Notes: generated by a model not told the origin, from the letters alone. DNA of 64,000 bases from Pseudomonas sp. StFLB209 (GCF_000829415.1 NZ_AP014637.1:3923001-3987000); one strand, 5' to 3'. Shown: positions 46,707 to 55,790, numbered from the stretch's first letter. Program-made: numbers and translations.

Positions 46707-46888
46707 GTGAGAGAGCCCCGGCAGATTAAAACCCGTCCTGCCAAGCGCACCTGCTCCTTATAGAAAGAGCAGCGACTTCCCTGCCGGCTTTCCCACCAAA
46801 TCGACACCTGCGTTCGGCCAGCGCCCAAGTCGCGTTCGGCGGCGCCTGCAAGAACATTCCAAAACAAATCGCGCATGGCTTGAGAACT

Positions 46889-46970
<82 letters not shown>

Positions 46971-47152
46971 AGATTTTGATTTTTGAGCCGAGATGGCACA
47001 GACGACGCGGGCCGCGACTTTGGCGCTGGCCGAGGGTAGGCGTCGATTCGGGGGAGAAACCGACATGGAGGTCGGTTTCAGGTGCGCTGGGCAGGGATGC
47101 CCATCGCGCCGACCCCCGAATCGATGCCGGACGGAGGGAAGTTCGCCCGCAG

Positions 47153-47235
47153 GGCGGACCCAAGCCAGGAGCAAGCGGTTTTCCCCTATTTTGCCAAGCA
47201 CAAAATAGGGTCGCCCGTCGGGGCGAAACCCGCAG
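47153..47235. repeat. 83-bp palindromic insertion in copy B
   Basis: Copy B has 83 extra bases here, bounded by the direct repeat CCCGCAG (47146-47152 and 47229-47235), where copy A has CCCGCAG once. The insert has an inner stem CCCTATTTTG/CAAAATAGGG (47184-47193 with 47201-47210) and an outer, weaker stem. It looks like a tiny non-coding mobile element or a local duplication. Confidence 0.7.
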
Positions 47236-47276
47236 GCCAGACAACCGCGGCAATGAACCTGCCAAGACATCAGCTG

Positions 47277-47301
47277 TTCGCGGCTGAAGCCGCTCCTACA
47301 G
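47277..47301. repeat. REP at the EamA 3' end
   Basis: TTCGCGGCTGAAGCCGCTCC plus TACAG, a REP that ends 4 bp past the EamA-family stop (minus strand). The same REP-to-element spacing occurs in copy A. Confidence 0.8.
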
Positions 47302-47305
47302 CCGT

Positions 47306-48193
47306 TCAGGAAACCGCGTTGCGCCGCCGCTGCGCCAACAGATGCTTAGCCCCCTCGATCACCAACACCAGCACCGCCAGCCAGATCGGCACATAGGTCA
47401 GCCACTCATCAGCGCCGATACTCTCGCCCAGCAACAACGCCACGCCCACCAGCAACACCGGCTCCACATAACTGAGCAGCCCGAACAGGCTGAACGACAA
47501 CAGCCGGCTCGCCAGCAGATAGCTGATCAACGCCGACGCACTGATCACCCCCAACAGCGGAATCAACACATACAACATCGGCGTCGCCTGCGCCGCCGCC
47601 GGATTACCGCTGACAATGAACCACACCCCGACCGGCAACATGAACAACATGTCAAACCACAGCCCGCCCAGATTGTCTGTCTGCAACCGTCGGCGCAGCA
47701 CGAAATACACCGGATAACCGGCCGCGACCACCAGCGTCTCCCAGGAAAAACTGCCCAGTCGCCACACTTCATGCGCCACCCCAAACGCAGCAAAGGCTGC
47801 CGCCACCTTCTGCAGGTGCGACAGGTGCTCGCCATACACCAGACGCCCGGTCAGGATCATCGTCAGTGGCAACAGAAAATAACCCAGCGACACCTCCAGG
47901 CTGCGACCGTGCAACGGCGCCCACATGAACAACAGCAACTGCACACCCATCAGAAACGAAGACAGCATGATCCCCGGAATCAGCACCGGGTGACGCAAAA
48001 TGCGCGCGCCCAGCGCCTTGACCAGCGGCCAGTCACCGCACATGAACATGAACAGCGTCACGCACGGCACCGTCAGCAGCATGCGCCAGCCGAAAATCTC
48101 TTCACCGCTGAGCGGGGCCATCAACGAGGTGTAGTAGTACATGACTCCGAACAGACAGGAAGCCAGTACCGAAAGCGCAATTCCTTTCTGCAC
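47306..48193 (-). CDS. rarD: EamA/RarD-family transporter
   Basis: A 295-residue membrane protein with ten helices of the drug/metabolite transporter superfamily, RarD subgroup (QKGIALSVLASCLFGVMYYY; LPLTMILTGRLVYGEHLSHLQ). Substrate unknown. I chose the GTG at 48193 to match the family N-terminus; a longer form to 48250 would add 19 residues that do not fit. Its 3' end is beside the REP of repeat copy B. Confidence 0.85.
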   Translation of the reverse strand: MQKGIALSVLASCLFGVMYYYTSLMAPLSGEEIFGWRMLLTVPCVTLFMFMCGDWPLVKALGARILRHPVLIPGIMLSSFLMGVQLLLFMWAPLHGRSLEVSLGYFLLPLTMILTGRLVYGEHLSHLQKVAAAFAAFGVAHEVWRLGSFSWETLVVAAGYPVYFVLRRRLQTDNLGGLWFDMLFMLPVGVWFIVSGNPAAAQATPMLYVLIPLLGVISASALISYLLASRLLSFSLFGLLSYVEPVLLVGVALLLGESIGADEWLTYVPIWLAVLVLVIEGAKHLLAQRRRNAVS

Positions 48194-48475
48194 GAGGGAC
48201 TCTTGGGAAGGCAATGGATGAAAGAGAAGGGTTGCACCGCAGTGGTGCAATGCCTGCCTATTCTAAGGACTGTTCGCGATTCAAAACAGTCGTGTAGTTG
48301 AAAATGCTACAGAATTTGTCCGTCTGCCTGCCCAGATGCGTCCCTTGAATACCCGAACGCGATGCCGTGCACTGAATGGGGGCGAGGTTGTAACTGGTTA
48401 TTAAGTTTCGTTTAAGCCAAGTGCCATACATTTGCCTGACATCAAATGTTCACATTGTTAGGGAGAGGGTGAGTC

Positions 48476-49138
48476 ATGGCGGATATCGATCTGAAGCGTT
48501 TCGATATTGTTTCCGGGCAGATCCAGCGGGTCTATGAGTTCGACGACGGTCGCTGGGAGCTTGAGAACATTGATCGCGACGAGACCTACAGCGTGTCTGG
48601 CACTGATGTGCTGCATGTCGAGCGCGACGATGGCTGGATCGAGACCACCGTTTACCGCGACCTGGACGGCAGTGGCATCTATCAGGAAATCTCGGTGTCG
48701 CACAGTCGTCCGGGCGAGACCGGCCAGCCGTTGGTGGCGCAAGTCAGTGATGCGTCACTGGCGCGCCTGTACATGACCACCTTCGACCGCAGCCCGGACC
48801 TTGGCGGCTTTCGTTACTGGGAACAGCAAGTGGACCGCGGCATGTCACTGACGGACGTGGCTGCAAGCTTTGTGAACAGTAGCGAGTTCAATCAGACCTA
48901 CGGTGCCCTCAACAATACCGACTTCGTCAATCAGCTGTACCTCAATGCCCTGGATCGCAGCGCCGACGCCGGTGGCCGGGATTGGTGGACCGGCCATCTG
49001 GACAACCAGACCATGAGCCGTCAGGAAGTGGTAATCGCCTTCTCCGAGTCGGCCGAGTTTGTCGCTTTGAGCAACCAGGCCGTCGACGGCTTCATTCAAC
49101 TGGCCGGCCAGCCGGTCGCTACTGAAGCATTTGTCTGA
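48476..49138 (+). CDS. DUF4214-domain protein
   Basis: A 220-residue protein. The first 90 residues look beta-rich and acidic (YEFDDGRWELENIDRDETYS). The rest holds two DUF4214 repeats (LARLYMTTFDRSPDLGGFRY; VNQLYLNALDRSADAGGRDW, each followed by a SSEF or SAEF turn). DUF4214 occurs in secreted, often type I-exported, surface and calcium-binding proteins. No signal peptide is visible and there is no type I secretion gene nearby. An AT-rich upstream region (48,400-48,475) could hold its promoter. Confidence 0.85.
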   Translation: MADIDLKRFDIVSGQIQRVYEFDDGRWELENIDRDETYSVSGTDVLHVERDDGWIETTVYRDLDGSGIYQEISVSHSRPGETGQPLVAQVSDASLARLYMTTFDRSPDLGGFRYWEQQVDRGMSLTDVAASFVNSSEFNQTYGALNNTDFVNQLYLNALDRSADAGGRDWWTGHLDNQTMSRQEVVIAFSESAEFVALSNQAVDGFIQLAGQPVATEAFV

Positions 49139-49215
49139 CGCTTATTCGACTTTTCCAGCGTTGTCAGGTCTGAGTCGCTACCATGGCCCTTTTTTGTCAT
49201 GGATGAGGAGCCCGC

Positions 49216-50373
49216 ATGACCGCTTGTGACACCGCTACCGCTGCCTCGCGCAGCACCCCGCGCCAGGAGCAGATGGCAACGCGCCTGGCGTTTTTCATTG
49301 CCGGTTTCGGGATGGCCGCCTGGGCACCACTGGTGCCTTACGCCAAGCTTCGCGTCGGCCTGGATGAGGGCATGCTCGGCCTGCTGCTGTTGTGTCTCGG
49401 GGTGGGTTCGATCAGTGCCATGCCGGTGGCCGGAGCGCTGGCGGCGCGTTGGGGGTGTCGACGTCTGCTTGTAGGCGGCACCTTGCTGATCTGCCTATGC
49501 CTGCCCCTGCTGGCCACGGTCGACAGCCTGGCGCTACTGATTGCCGCGCTGTTTATGTTCGGGGTGGGGATGGGCGCTGTGGACTGCACGGCCAACATCC
49601 AGGCGGTGATTGTCGAGCGTGAAAGCGGCAAGACCATGATGTCGGGCTTTCACGGCTTGTTCAGCCTTGGCGGGATCGTCGGTGCTGCCGGCGTCAGCGT
49701 ACTGCTGGTGCTGGGCGCCTCGCCGTTGCAGGCGATTTTGGTGGTGCTGTTCATCATCGCGTTGGCGCTGCTCAAGGCCATGGCGCATTTGCTGCCTTAT
49801 GGCAGTGCTGCTGAAGGCCCGGCGTTTGCGATTCCGCGCGGGGTGGTGCTGTTTATTGGCCTGCTGTGCTTCACCGTATTTCTCGCCGAAGGTGCAATGC
49901 TCGACTGGAGTGCGGTGTTCCTGACCGCCAGCCGCGGCATGGAGACCGCCTACGCCGGCCTGGGTTATGCGGTATTTGCCGTGACCATGACCTTTGGCCG
50001 GTTGTTCGGCGATGCCATCGTGCGCCGGGTCGGGCCGAACCGCATCATTGTTTTGGGTGGCCTGCTGGCGGCGCTGGGCCTGGCCATCGCCACCCTGGTG
50101 CCGGCCTGGGAAGCGGCCTTGCTGGGGTATGCGATGGTTGGCGCCGGCTGCTCGAACATCGTTCCAGTGTGTTACAGCGCCATAGGGCGCCAGCAAGACA
50201 TGCCCGAAAGCGTGGCCATCCCGGCAGTGACCACGGTCGGCTATGCCGGGATTCTGATGGGGCCGGCAGCCATCGGCTTTGTCGCCCACCTCAGCAGCCT
50301 GGGCGTGGCGTTCATGGTCGTGGCGATCATGCTGCTGGGCGTTGCCGCCAGTGGCAGCCGGCTGAGGGCGTGA
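49216..50373 (+). CDS. MFS transporter (YbjJ-like)
   Basis: A 385-residue major facilitator with 12 membrane helices (AKLRVGLDEGMLGLLLLCLG; GAGCSNIVPVCYSAIG). The YbjJ/fucose-permease-like branch is my best guess by pattern; the substrate is unknown. The start ATG has GAGGAG upstream. The stop lies 7 bp from the convergent PhzF gene. Confidence 0.87.
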   Translation: MTACDTATAASRSTPRQEQMATRLAFFIAGFGMAAWAPLVPYAKLRVGLDEGMLGLLLLCLGVGSISAMPVAGALAARWGCRRLLVGGTLLICLCLPLLATVDSLALLIAALFMFGVGMGAVDCTANIQAVIVERESGKTMMSGFHGLFSLGGIVGAAGVSVLLVLGASPLQAILVVLFIIALALLKAMAHLLPYGSAAEGPAFAIPRGVVLFIGLLCFTVFLAEGAMLDWSAVFLTASRGMETAYAGLGYAVFAVTMTFGRLFGDAIVRRVGPNRIIVLGGLLAALGLAIATLVPAWEAALLGYAMVGAGCSNIVPVCYSAIGRQQDMPESVAIPAVTTVGYAGILMGPAAIGFVAHLSSLGVAFMVVAIMLLGVAASGSRLRA

Positions 50374-50380
50374 TGCCTGA

Positions 50381-51214
50381 TTATAGGTAGCGGGCCATTC
50401 CCGATACCCGGATCGAGCTGCCCGGCTGTGCGCTGATTTCTGCCCGCAGCCGCGACGGGCTGCCCATGTCTTCGCCCTGCAGGATATCGATCACACCGCC
50501 ATGTGGCCAACCGATGTCACGCAGGTAACCGGCCAGCGCGGCAGTGGCGGCGCCGGTTGCCGGGTCTTCGTAGACACCGCCGAACGCGAACGGATTGCGG
50601 GTATGGAAAAACTGCGCGCTTTCAGCAAACACCAGCACAATTGTGGCCCAGCCTTCACGCACCATCAGCTCGCGCCCGGCGGCCTGGTCATAACGCATGG
50701 CGCTGAGCGCTTCACGGCTGTTGAGCGCCAGCACCAGGTGCCCCGCACCGCCATTGATCGCTGCTGGCGCAATGCGCAGGTCCAGCTCATCGCGGCGATA
50801 ACCGAACAGATCCAGCGCCTCGTTCAGCAGTGCTTCGCTGATCGGCTGGCTGTGGGTCGGGGGTGATTGCAACGCCGCCGAAACCAGTCGCCCCTGCGCA
50901 TGGCCCTCCACGGTAATGCTGGCCTGGTTCAATTGCAGATCGAACACTCCGTCACCGTGCTGCGCCGCCAGTGCCGCTCCCAGGGCAATGGTGGCATGGC
51001 CGCAGAATGGCACTTCGGCCAAGGGCGAGAAATAACGTACCCGCCAGCGCCCGCCGTCCAACGGGGCGGCAAACGCGGTCTCGGAAAACCCGACCTCTGC
51101 CGCGATGGCTTGCATGCGTGGCTCATCGGGCAGGGCATCGCCAATCCACACCCCGGCCGGGTTGCCGCCTGTTTCGCCGTCGCTGAAGGCTGCCAGTTTG
51201 AGGATTTCTGTCAT
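50381..51214 (-). CDS. PhzF-family isomerase/epimerase-like protein
   Basis: A 277-residue PhzF-family protein with the usual two-lobed fold signatures: FSDGETGGNPAGVW at the start, the catalytic-type Glu45 in GFSETAF and FCGHATIALG. True PhzF makes phenazine precursors, but this gene stands alone, and PhzF-like proteins have other unknown roles. It is convergent with the MFS gene. Confidence 0.92.
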   Translation of the reverse strand: MTEILKLAAFSDGETGGNPAGVWIGDALPDEPRMQAIAAEVGFSETAFAAPLDGGRWRVRYFSPLAEVPFCGHATIALGAALAAQHGDGVFDLQLNQASITVEGHAQGRLVSAALQSPPTHSQPISEALLNEALDLFGYRRDELDLRIAPAAINGGAGHLVLALNSREALSAMRYDQAAGRELMVREGWATIVLVFAESAQFFHTRNPFAFGGVYEDPATGAATAALAGYLRDIGWPHGGVIDILQGEDMGSPSRLRAEISAQPGSSIRVSGMARYL

Positions 51215-51303
51215 GGTATTGCGCTCCCTGTCTTGTCAATTTCGGTCAGTGTGCAAGAAGCGGGCGAGCGCGGCCCCATACAGCCATGCGGTTTTTTGAC
51301 CGG

Positions 51304-51765
51304 TCAGTTGTAGCGTTGCACTGGCCGGTTAGCCAGCAACCGCTCCCGCGCACCATCCCAGGCCCAGTTGAACGCCATGGTGTAGGGCAGGAAGAACAGC
51401 AGCACGCCAATGTCCAGCCAGAACGCCTGAACCAGGCTGATCGACAGCCACCAGGCGGCCAGCGGTACCACGGCCAGAATCAGACCCGCCTCAAAGCACA
51501 GCGCATGCAGCGTACGGTTGGTCAGGGTCATGTTGAAGCCCATCCGGGCGCGGATGCGGTCAAAAAGCAGGTTGAACAGCATGTTCCAGAGCATCGCCAC
51601 GGTGGAGATCATCACTGTCAGGGCGCCCATGCTGCCAATAGAGCGATCCATCACCCAGGCCAGGATCGGCGCACAGATGATGACCCCGATCGTCTCAAAG
51701 GCGACGGCGTGCAGCACGCGTTCCTTGAGGGTTTTGGCAGGGAGTGAATGGGCTGAGCTGTTCAT
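51304..51765 (-). CDS. PACE-family efflux transporter
   Basis: A 153-residue membrane protein with four helices in two tandem pairs (VLHAVAFETIGVIICAPILA; LHALCFEAGLILAVVPLAAW), the BTP pattern of PACE pumps such as AceI that export biocides like chlorhexidine. I chose the ATG at 51765. It diverges from a LysR gene that probably regulates it, as in the aceI/aceR pair. Confidence 0.9.
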   Translation of the reverse strand: MNSSAHSLPAKTLKERVLHAVAFETIGVIICAPILAWVMDRSIGSMGALTVMISTVAMLWNMLFNLLFDRIRARMGFNMTLTNRTLHALCFEAGLILAVVPLAAWWLSISLVQAFWLDIGVLLFFLPYTMAFNWAWDGARERLLANRPVQRYN

Positions 51766-51834
51766 GACGGAGCCACCTGTCAATAAAGATCCTGCATTCT
51801 TATCGGTCATCGGGCTAAAGTGAAAATACGATCA

Positions 51835-51849
51835 ATCGGTAAAACCGAT
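51835..51849. promoter_or_regulatory. LysR-box candidate for the PACE/LysR pair
   Basis: ATCGGT-AAA-ACCGAT is a perfect inverted repeat 12 bp before the LysR start, overlapping where its ribosome-binding site begins. Another ATCGGT lies at 51802-51807. Position suits autorepression and control of the PACE gene. Confidence 0.55.
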
Positions 51850-51861
51850 GGAGGCCGCGTC

Positions 51862-52734
51862 ATGAATTATTCACCCGAAGCCCTTGAGGCGTTTGTCCAG
51901 ATCGCTGCGCTGGGTTCGTTCAGTGCGGCGGCGCGCCGGCTGGGTAAAAGCCAGTCAACCATCAGCGAGGCCATTGCCCGGCTGGAGATCGATCTGGACC
52001 TGCAACTGTTTGATCGTTCGGCGCGCCAGCCGGTGTTGACCGCAGCGGGCAGGGCCATGCTGGAGCGGGTCGAGGATGTGCTGTGTGCCCAAGACTTGCT
52101 GCGTCGCACCGCCGGGCGGCTGGCGGCTGGCGTTGAGCCGCGCCTGACCCTGGTGTTGTCCGATGCCAACCAGTTCGTCGAATTCGAAGCGCGTATGACC
52201 GAGCTGGACCAGCGTTTTCCGGATATCGAGCTGGAATGCGTATTTGCCGAACACGGCGATGCCATCAATCTGATCCAGAGCGGCCGGGCGACGCTGGGCC
52301 TGCTTTCGGCCCAGGCCGGTTATCCGCCCGAGATCGGCCATGCAACCATCACCGAACGCGCCGATTTTGGCTTGTTCGTTGCGCACCAGCATCCTCTGGC
52401 TGGCCAGCAGCAGGTCAGCTATGCGCAATTGGCGGGTCATCGGGCCTTGCGACTCAACACCCTGGTAGAGCACCTCAACCCGACCGATGACCTGCCCACC
52501 AGCAGCCGGCGCAGTTGGTCGGCGCCTAACTATCTGCTGCTAATGGACATGGCGGTGTTCGGCTTTGGCTGGGCCGCCTTGCCGCGCTGGCTGGTGTCTG
52601 GCTACGCCCAGGGGCGCTTGCAGGAGTTGCAGGTGCCGGGCTGGCCACGCCGCTCGGCGGTTGATGTGATCTGGTCGCGGCAGCGCACCCTGGGTCCTGC
52701 CGGCGCCTGGTTGCTGGAGACCCTGATGCCCTGA
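51862..52734 (+). CDS. LysR-family transcriptional regulator
   Basis: A 290-residue LysR protein with the helix-turn-helix ALGSFSAAARRLGKSQSTIS near the N-terminus and a normal effector domain. I chose the ATG at 51862 (GGAGG upstream); the frame is open further to 51820. It diverges from the PACE efflux gene. The C-terminal part (LLMDMAVFGFGWAALPRWLV) fits the family. Confidence 0.93.
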   Translation: MNYSPEALEAFVQIAALGSFSAAARRLGKSQSTISEAIARLEIDLDLQLFDRSARQPVLTAAGRAMLERVEDVLCAQDLLRRTAGRLAAGVEPRLTLVLSDANQFVEFEARMTELDQRFPDIELECVFAEHGDAINLIQSGRATLGLLSAQAGYPPEIGHATITERADFGLFVAHQHPLAGQQQVSYAQLAGHRALRLNTLVEHLNPTDDLPTSSRRSWSAPNYLLLMDMAVFGFGWAALPRWLVSGYAQGRLQELQVPGWPRRSAVDVIWSRQRTLGPAGAWLLETLMP

Positions 52735-52784
52735 AAGGACACTGTAATATCAGTTTAATATCGCTGTAGTAGGGTCACGTATTT

Positions 52785-54053
52785 ATGATGTGCAGTGGCC
52801 CGCGAATGAAAGCAGAGCATTTTCAATTCATGCGTCCCCGATTGCCCCGTGACCACAAAAGTGCGGGGGATCTGTGCAACTTCGTTCCAGCCATCGACAT
52901 AGACGACAGTAACTCACTGGTCATGGAGGTCTTTACCACCCAGCGCGACCTGGTGTGCCTGGCGGTGGTCGATCAAGAGCGGCCGGTCGGGCTGATCAAT
53001 CGCAATATCTTCATGTCACAGATGAGCAAGTTGTATCACCGCGAGCTGTACGACAAGAAAAGCTGCATCGCCTTCATGGACAAGGAGCCGCTGATCGTCG
53101 ATGCCGAGATGAGCATCGAAGAGCTGACCTTCAAGACCGTCGAGTTCGGAGAAAAAGCGCTGGCCGACGGCTTTATCGTGACCCGTGAAGGGCGGTTTGT
53201 CGGCTTGGGCAACGGTCTGCAACTGATCGCGGTGGTGGCGGCGATGCAGGCGGAAAAGAACCGCCAGATGATGCAAAGCATCGAATACGCCAGTGTCATT
53301 CAGCGCGCCATGCTGCGTGCTTCGCGCGAGACGCTGGCCTCGACCTTGAGTGACGCCTCACTGGTCTGGGAGCCGCGTGATGTGGTGGGCGGCGACTTCT
53401 ATCACTTCTGCAAGTACCCCGATGGCTGGTTCGGCGCGATTGCCGACTGTACCGGCCATGGTGTGCCCGGTGCGTTCATGACCCTGATTGCCTCCAGCGC
53501 GCTGGGTCAGGCGCTCGATCAGTACGGGCCGCGCAACCCGGCGACCCTGCTGTCGGCGGTCAACCGCAGCGTCAAGAGCATGCTCGGTCAGGACCGCGAC
53601 GCCGACGGCACCCCGGAATCCGATGACGGCCTGGACGCTGCGTTCTTCTGGTTCGATACCCATACCTGGACCCTGCGCTTTGCTGGTGCGCGGCTGTCCC
53701 TGCATGTGCTGCACCCGGAGGCTGAGCAGTTTCAGACGGTTGCCGGCCAGCGGATGGGCGTCGGCTACGTCGACAGCGGCATGGATTACCAATGGGAGAT
53801 GCACAGTGTGCCGCTGGAGTCCGGCAGCCTGATTTTTATCACCACCGATGGCCTGACCGACCAGATTGGCGGGGTCAAGAACATCGCCTTTGGCAAGCGC
53901 CGGGTATTTGAAAGCCTGCTGGCCAATAGCGATAGCCCGGCGGCCGAGATTGGCCAGGGGTTGTTGCAAGTCCTGTCGCACTGGCAGGGCGAACAGAATC
54001 GTCGTGACGATTTGACTTTCTTTTGCGCTCGTCTCAGGAGCAATGATGACTAA
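52785..54053 (+). CDS. siaA: SiaA-like PP2C phosphatase with CBS-like input domain
   Basis: A 422-residue soluble protein. The N-terminal region (about 45-155) looks like a CBS or related ligand-sensing domain (RPVGLINRNIFMSQMSKLYH; KEPLIVDAEMSIEEL). A helical linker leads to a SpoIIE-type PP2C phosphatase domain with metal-site motifs VVGGDFYHF, DCTGHGVPGAFMT and RRDDLTFF. It heads siaBCD-like genes and would dephosphorylate SiaC. P. aeruginosa SiaA instead has membrane and HAMP domains, so the input differs. The start (52785) is uncertain; ATG 52806 is the alternative. Confidence 0.85.
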   Translation: MMCSGPRMKAEHFQFMRPRLPRDHKSAGDLCNFVPAIDIDDSNSLVMEVFTTQRDLVCLAVVDQERPVGLINRNIFMSQMSKLYHRELYDKKSCIAFMDKEPLIVDAEMSIEELTFKTVEFGEKALADGFIVTREGRFVGLGNGLQLIAVVAAMQAEKNRQMMQSIEYASVIQRAMLRASRETLASTLSDASLVWEPRDVVGGDFYHFCKYPDGWFGAIADCTGHGVPGAFMTLIASSALGQALDQYGPRNPATLLSAVNRSVKSMLGQDRDADGTPESDDGLDAAFFWFDTHTWTLRFAGARLSLHVLHPEAEQFQTVAGQRMGVGYVDSGMDYQWEMHSVPLESGSLIFITTDGLTDQIGGVKNIAFGKRRVFESLLANSDSPAAEIGQGLLQVLSHWQGEQNRRDDLTFFCARLRSNDD

Positions 54054-54621
54054 TCTGCTGCGCGCCATTGAGGACCATGACATGAGCTTTTTCGACCTTG
54101 CCCAACAGCGCAACGTGATTTTCTACCACATGGGCTACTTCTCCCACAGCGTCGTTTCGGCGATGGCCGAGGTGGTCAAGCTGCAGCTTGAAGTATCCGG
54201 TGTCAGCGGCCCGACCCGCCGCAAGCTGTTCTCATCGTTCATCGAGCTGTCGCAAAACATCGTCCACTACTCGGTCGATGCCTTGGGCGTGTCGGCCGAG
54301 GACGACACCGGGCTGCGTCATGGGGCGGTCTGCATCAGTGCCGAAAACAATCGGTTCACCATGCTCTGTGCCAACCCGGTGGCCAGTGGCGAGGTCGAGC
54401 GGCTGCGCGCCAACCTCGAACCGCTGCGCGGCATGTCGGTTGAAGAAATCAAACAGGCCTACAAGGTGTCCCTGCGGGCTGAAACGCCGGAGGGCAGCAA
54501 AGGCGCGGGGCTGGGTTTTCTGACCATGGCCCGCGACGCCAGCGAGCCGCTGGAGTACAGCTTCCAGCCGCGCCCGCAAGACCCGGAGACCACCTTGTTC
54601 TGCCTCAAAGCCACTATTTGA
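54043..54621 (+). CDS. siaB: SiaB-like protein kinase of the partner switch
   Basis: A 192-residue GHKL-type protein. The N-box-like ELSQNIVHYS and the later G-rich loop GSKGAGLGFLTMAR are present. In P. aeruginosa, SiaB phosphorylates SiaC and so opposes SiaA. It overlaps siaA by 11 bp and the downstream gene by a few bases, so the four genes are a unit. Confidence 0.88.
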   Translation: MMTNLLRAIEDHDMSFFDLAQQRNVIFYHMGYFSHSVVSAMAEVVKLQLEVSGVSGPTRRKLFSSFIELSQNIVHYSVDALGVSAEDDTGLRHGAVCISAENNRFTMLCANPVASGEVERLRANLEPLRGMSVEEIKQAYKVSLRAETPEGSKGAGLGFLTMARDASEPLEYSFQPRPQDPETTLFCLKATI

Positions 54622-54629
54622 ATGGATTG

Positions 54630-55028
54630 ATGACTGTGATGGACAATTTTTTCATTGAAGCCACTGCCACTTCGCCTGAAGTCGATTTTCGTTATGACCA
54701 ACGCCTGCTGACCATCAAGGGCGAGTCCTATCCTGAAAACGCCGCCGCGTTTTATGCGCCGATCGTCCAGCAACTGCGCGACTTTCTTGCTAATTGCGCC
54801 GGCGTTGAAGTGACGGCCAACATTGCACTGGCCTACTTCAACAGCTCCAGCACCAAGATGCTGTTCAATATCTTCGATACCCTTGACCACGCGGCCATGG
54901 CCGGTAACAAGATCGTGGTCAACTGGTATCACGATGAAGAAGACGAAACGATCTTCGAGTTCGGTGAAGAACTGCAGGCCGATTTCACCTCGTTGACCTT
55001 CAATGATCATCCCGTGTCGGTTTCATAA
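54630..55028 (+). CDS. siaC: SiaC-like partner-switch protein (DUF1987)
   Basis: A 132-residue small protein of the DUF1987/SiaC type (GESYPENAAAFY; YFNSSSTKMLFNIFDTLDH). In P. aeruginosa the unphosphorylated form binds and activates the cyclase SiaD, and phosphorylation at Thr68 switches this off. Here the residue after the Asn of the phosphosite loop is Ser72. The start could be TTG 54618, ATG 54630 or ATG 54639; I chose 54630. Confidence 0.86.
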   Translation: MTVMDNFFIEATATSPEVDFRYDQRLLTIKGESYPENAAAFYAPIVQQLRDFLANCAGVEVTANIALAYFNSSSTKMLFNIFDTLDHAAMAGNKIVVNWYHDEEDETIFEFGEELQADFTSLTFNDHPVSVS

Positions 55029-55040
55029 AGGAGATTGGTC

Positions 55041-55790
55041 ATGGTGACTGCTGGCTCTGCGCTCCAGGCGCGTGCGGATCAGACCGTGGACTTGTTCAGT
55101 AGCGAGACCGACGCGTTGCGGCGTGCCCGCTCGGTCCTCGCTCAGGCCGATGCCGACGCTGAGCTCTACCAGCAGTCGCTGGCCGAACTGACCAGCCACT
55201 TCGAGCGCCTGATTCGAGAAACCCGGCGCTTGATCACTCGCAGTGACCGTGCCGAACGCGAGATGAACGCGCTCAATCTGCAGTTGCAAACGCTGGCCGA
55301 ACAGCTGGAGTTCCGCGCTACCCATGATGCCCTGACCGGGGTGCTGAACCGCGGTGCTGTGATCGAGCGGGCCAAGCGGATGCTGGAAAGCACCGGCGCG
55401 GTATTGATCGTGCTGGACATTGATCTGTTCAAGCAGATCAACGATGACTTTGGTCATCCGGCGGGCGATGCAGTGATTCGCGGGATCGTCGAATGCCTGG
55501 CGCCGATCGTGGCCAAGGTCGGGGTGATCGGCCGGGTGGGCGGTGAAGAGTTCACCGTCGTGCTGCCTGGCAGCGACTTGCAGCAGGGGCTGGACTATGC
55601 CGAAGCCATGCGCGCGGCGATCGCCGGGCATTGCTTTGCTGCCCCGGTCAACCGCCAGGTCACTGCCAGTTTCGGGGTCAGCGCCAGTGCGGCCGGCCTG
55701 CGCTTCGATGCCGCTTACAGCTCTGCGGACACGGCGTTGTACCAGGCCAAACGTACCGGGCGTAACCGGGTAGAGCGGGCCCAAGGCTGA
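55041..55790 (+). CDS. siaD: SiaD-like diguanylate cyclase
   Basis: A 249-residue soluble protein: a long N-terminal coiled coil (about 20-95) and a GGDEF domain with intact GGEEF (GRVGGEEFTV) and the substrate motif DIDLFKQINDDFGHPAGD. It would make c-di-GMP when bound by SiaC. The positions for an inhibitory I-site (RxxD before GGEEF) read A-K-V-G, so product inhibition is not expected there. AAGGAG lies 7 bp before the ATG. Confidence 0.9.
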   Translation: MVTAGSALQARADQTVDLFSSETDALRRARSVLAQADADAELYQQSLAELTSHFERLIRETRRLITRSDRAEREMNALNLQLQTLAEQLEFRATHDALTGVLNRGAVIERAKRMLESTGAVLIVLDIDLFKQINDDFGHPAGDAVIRGIVECLAPIVAKVGVIGRVGGEEFTVVLPGSDLQQGLDYAEAMRAAIAGHCFAAPVNRQVTASFGVSASAAGLRFDAAYSSADTALYQAKRTGRNRVERAQG

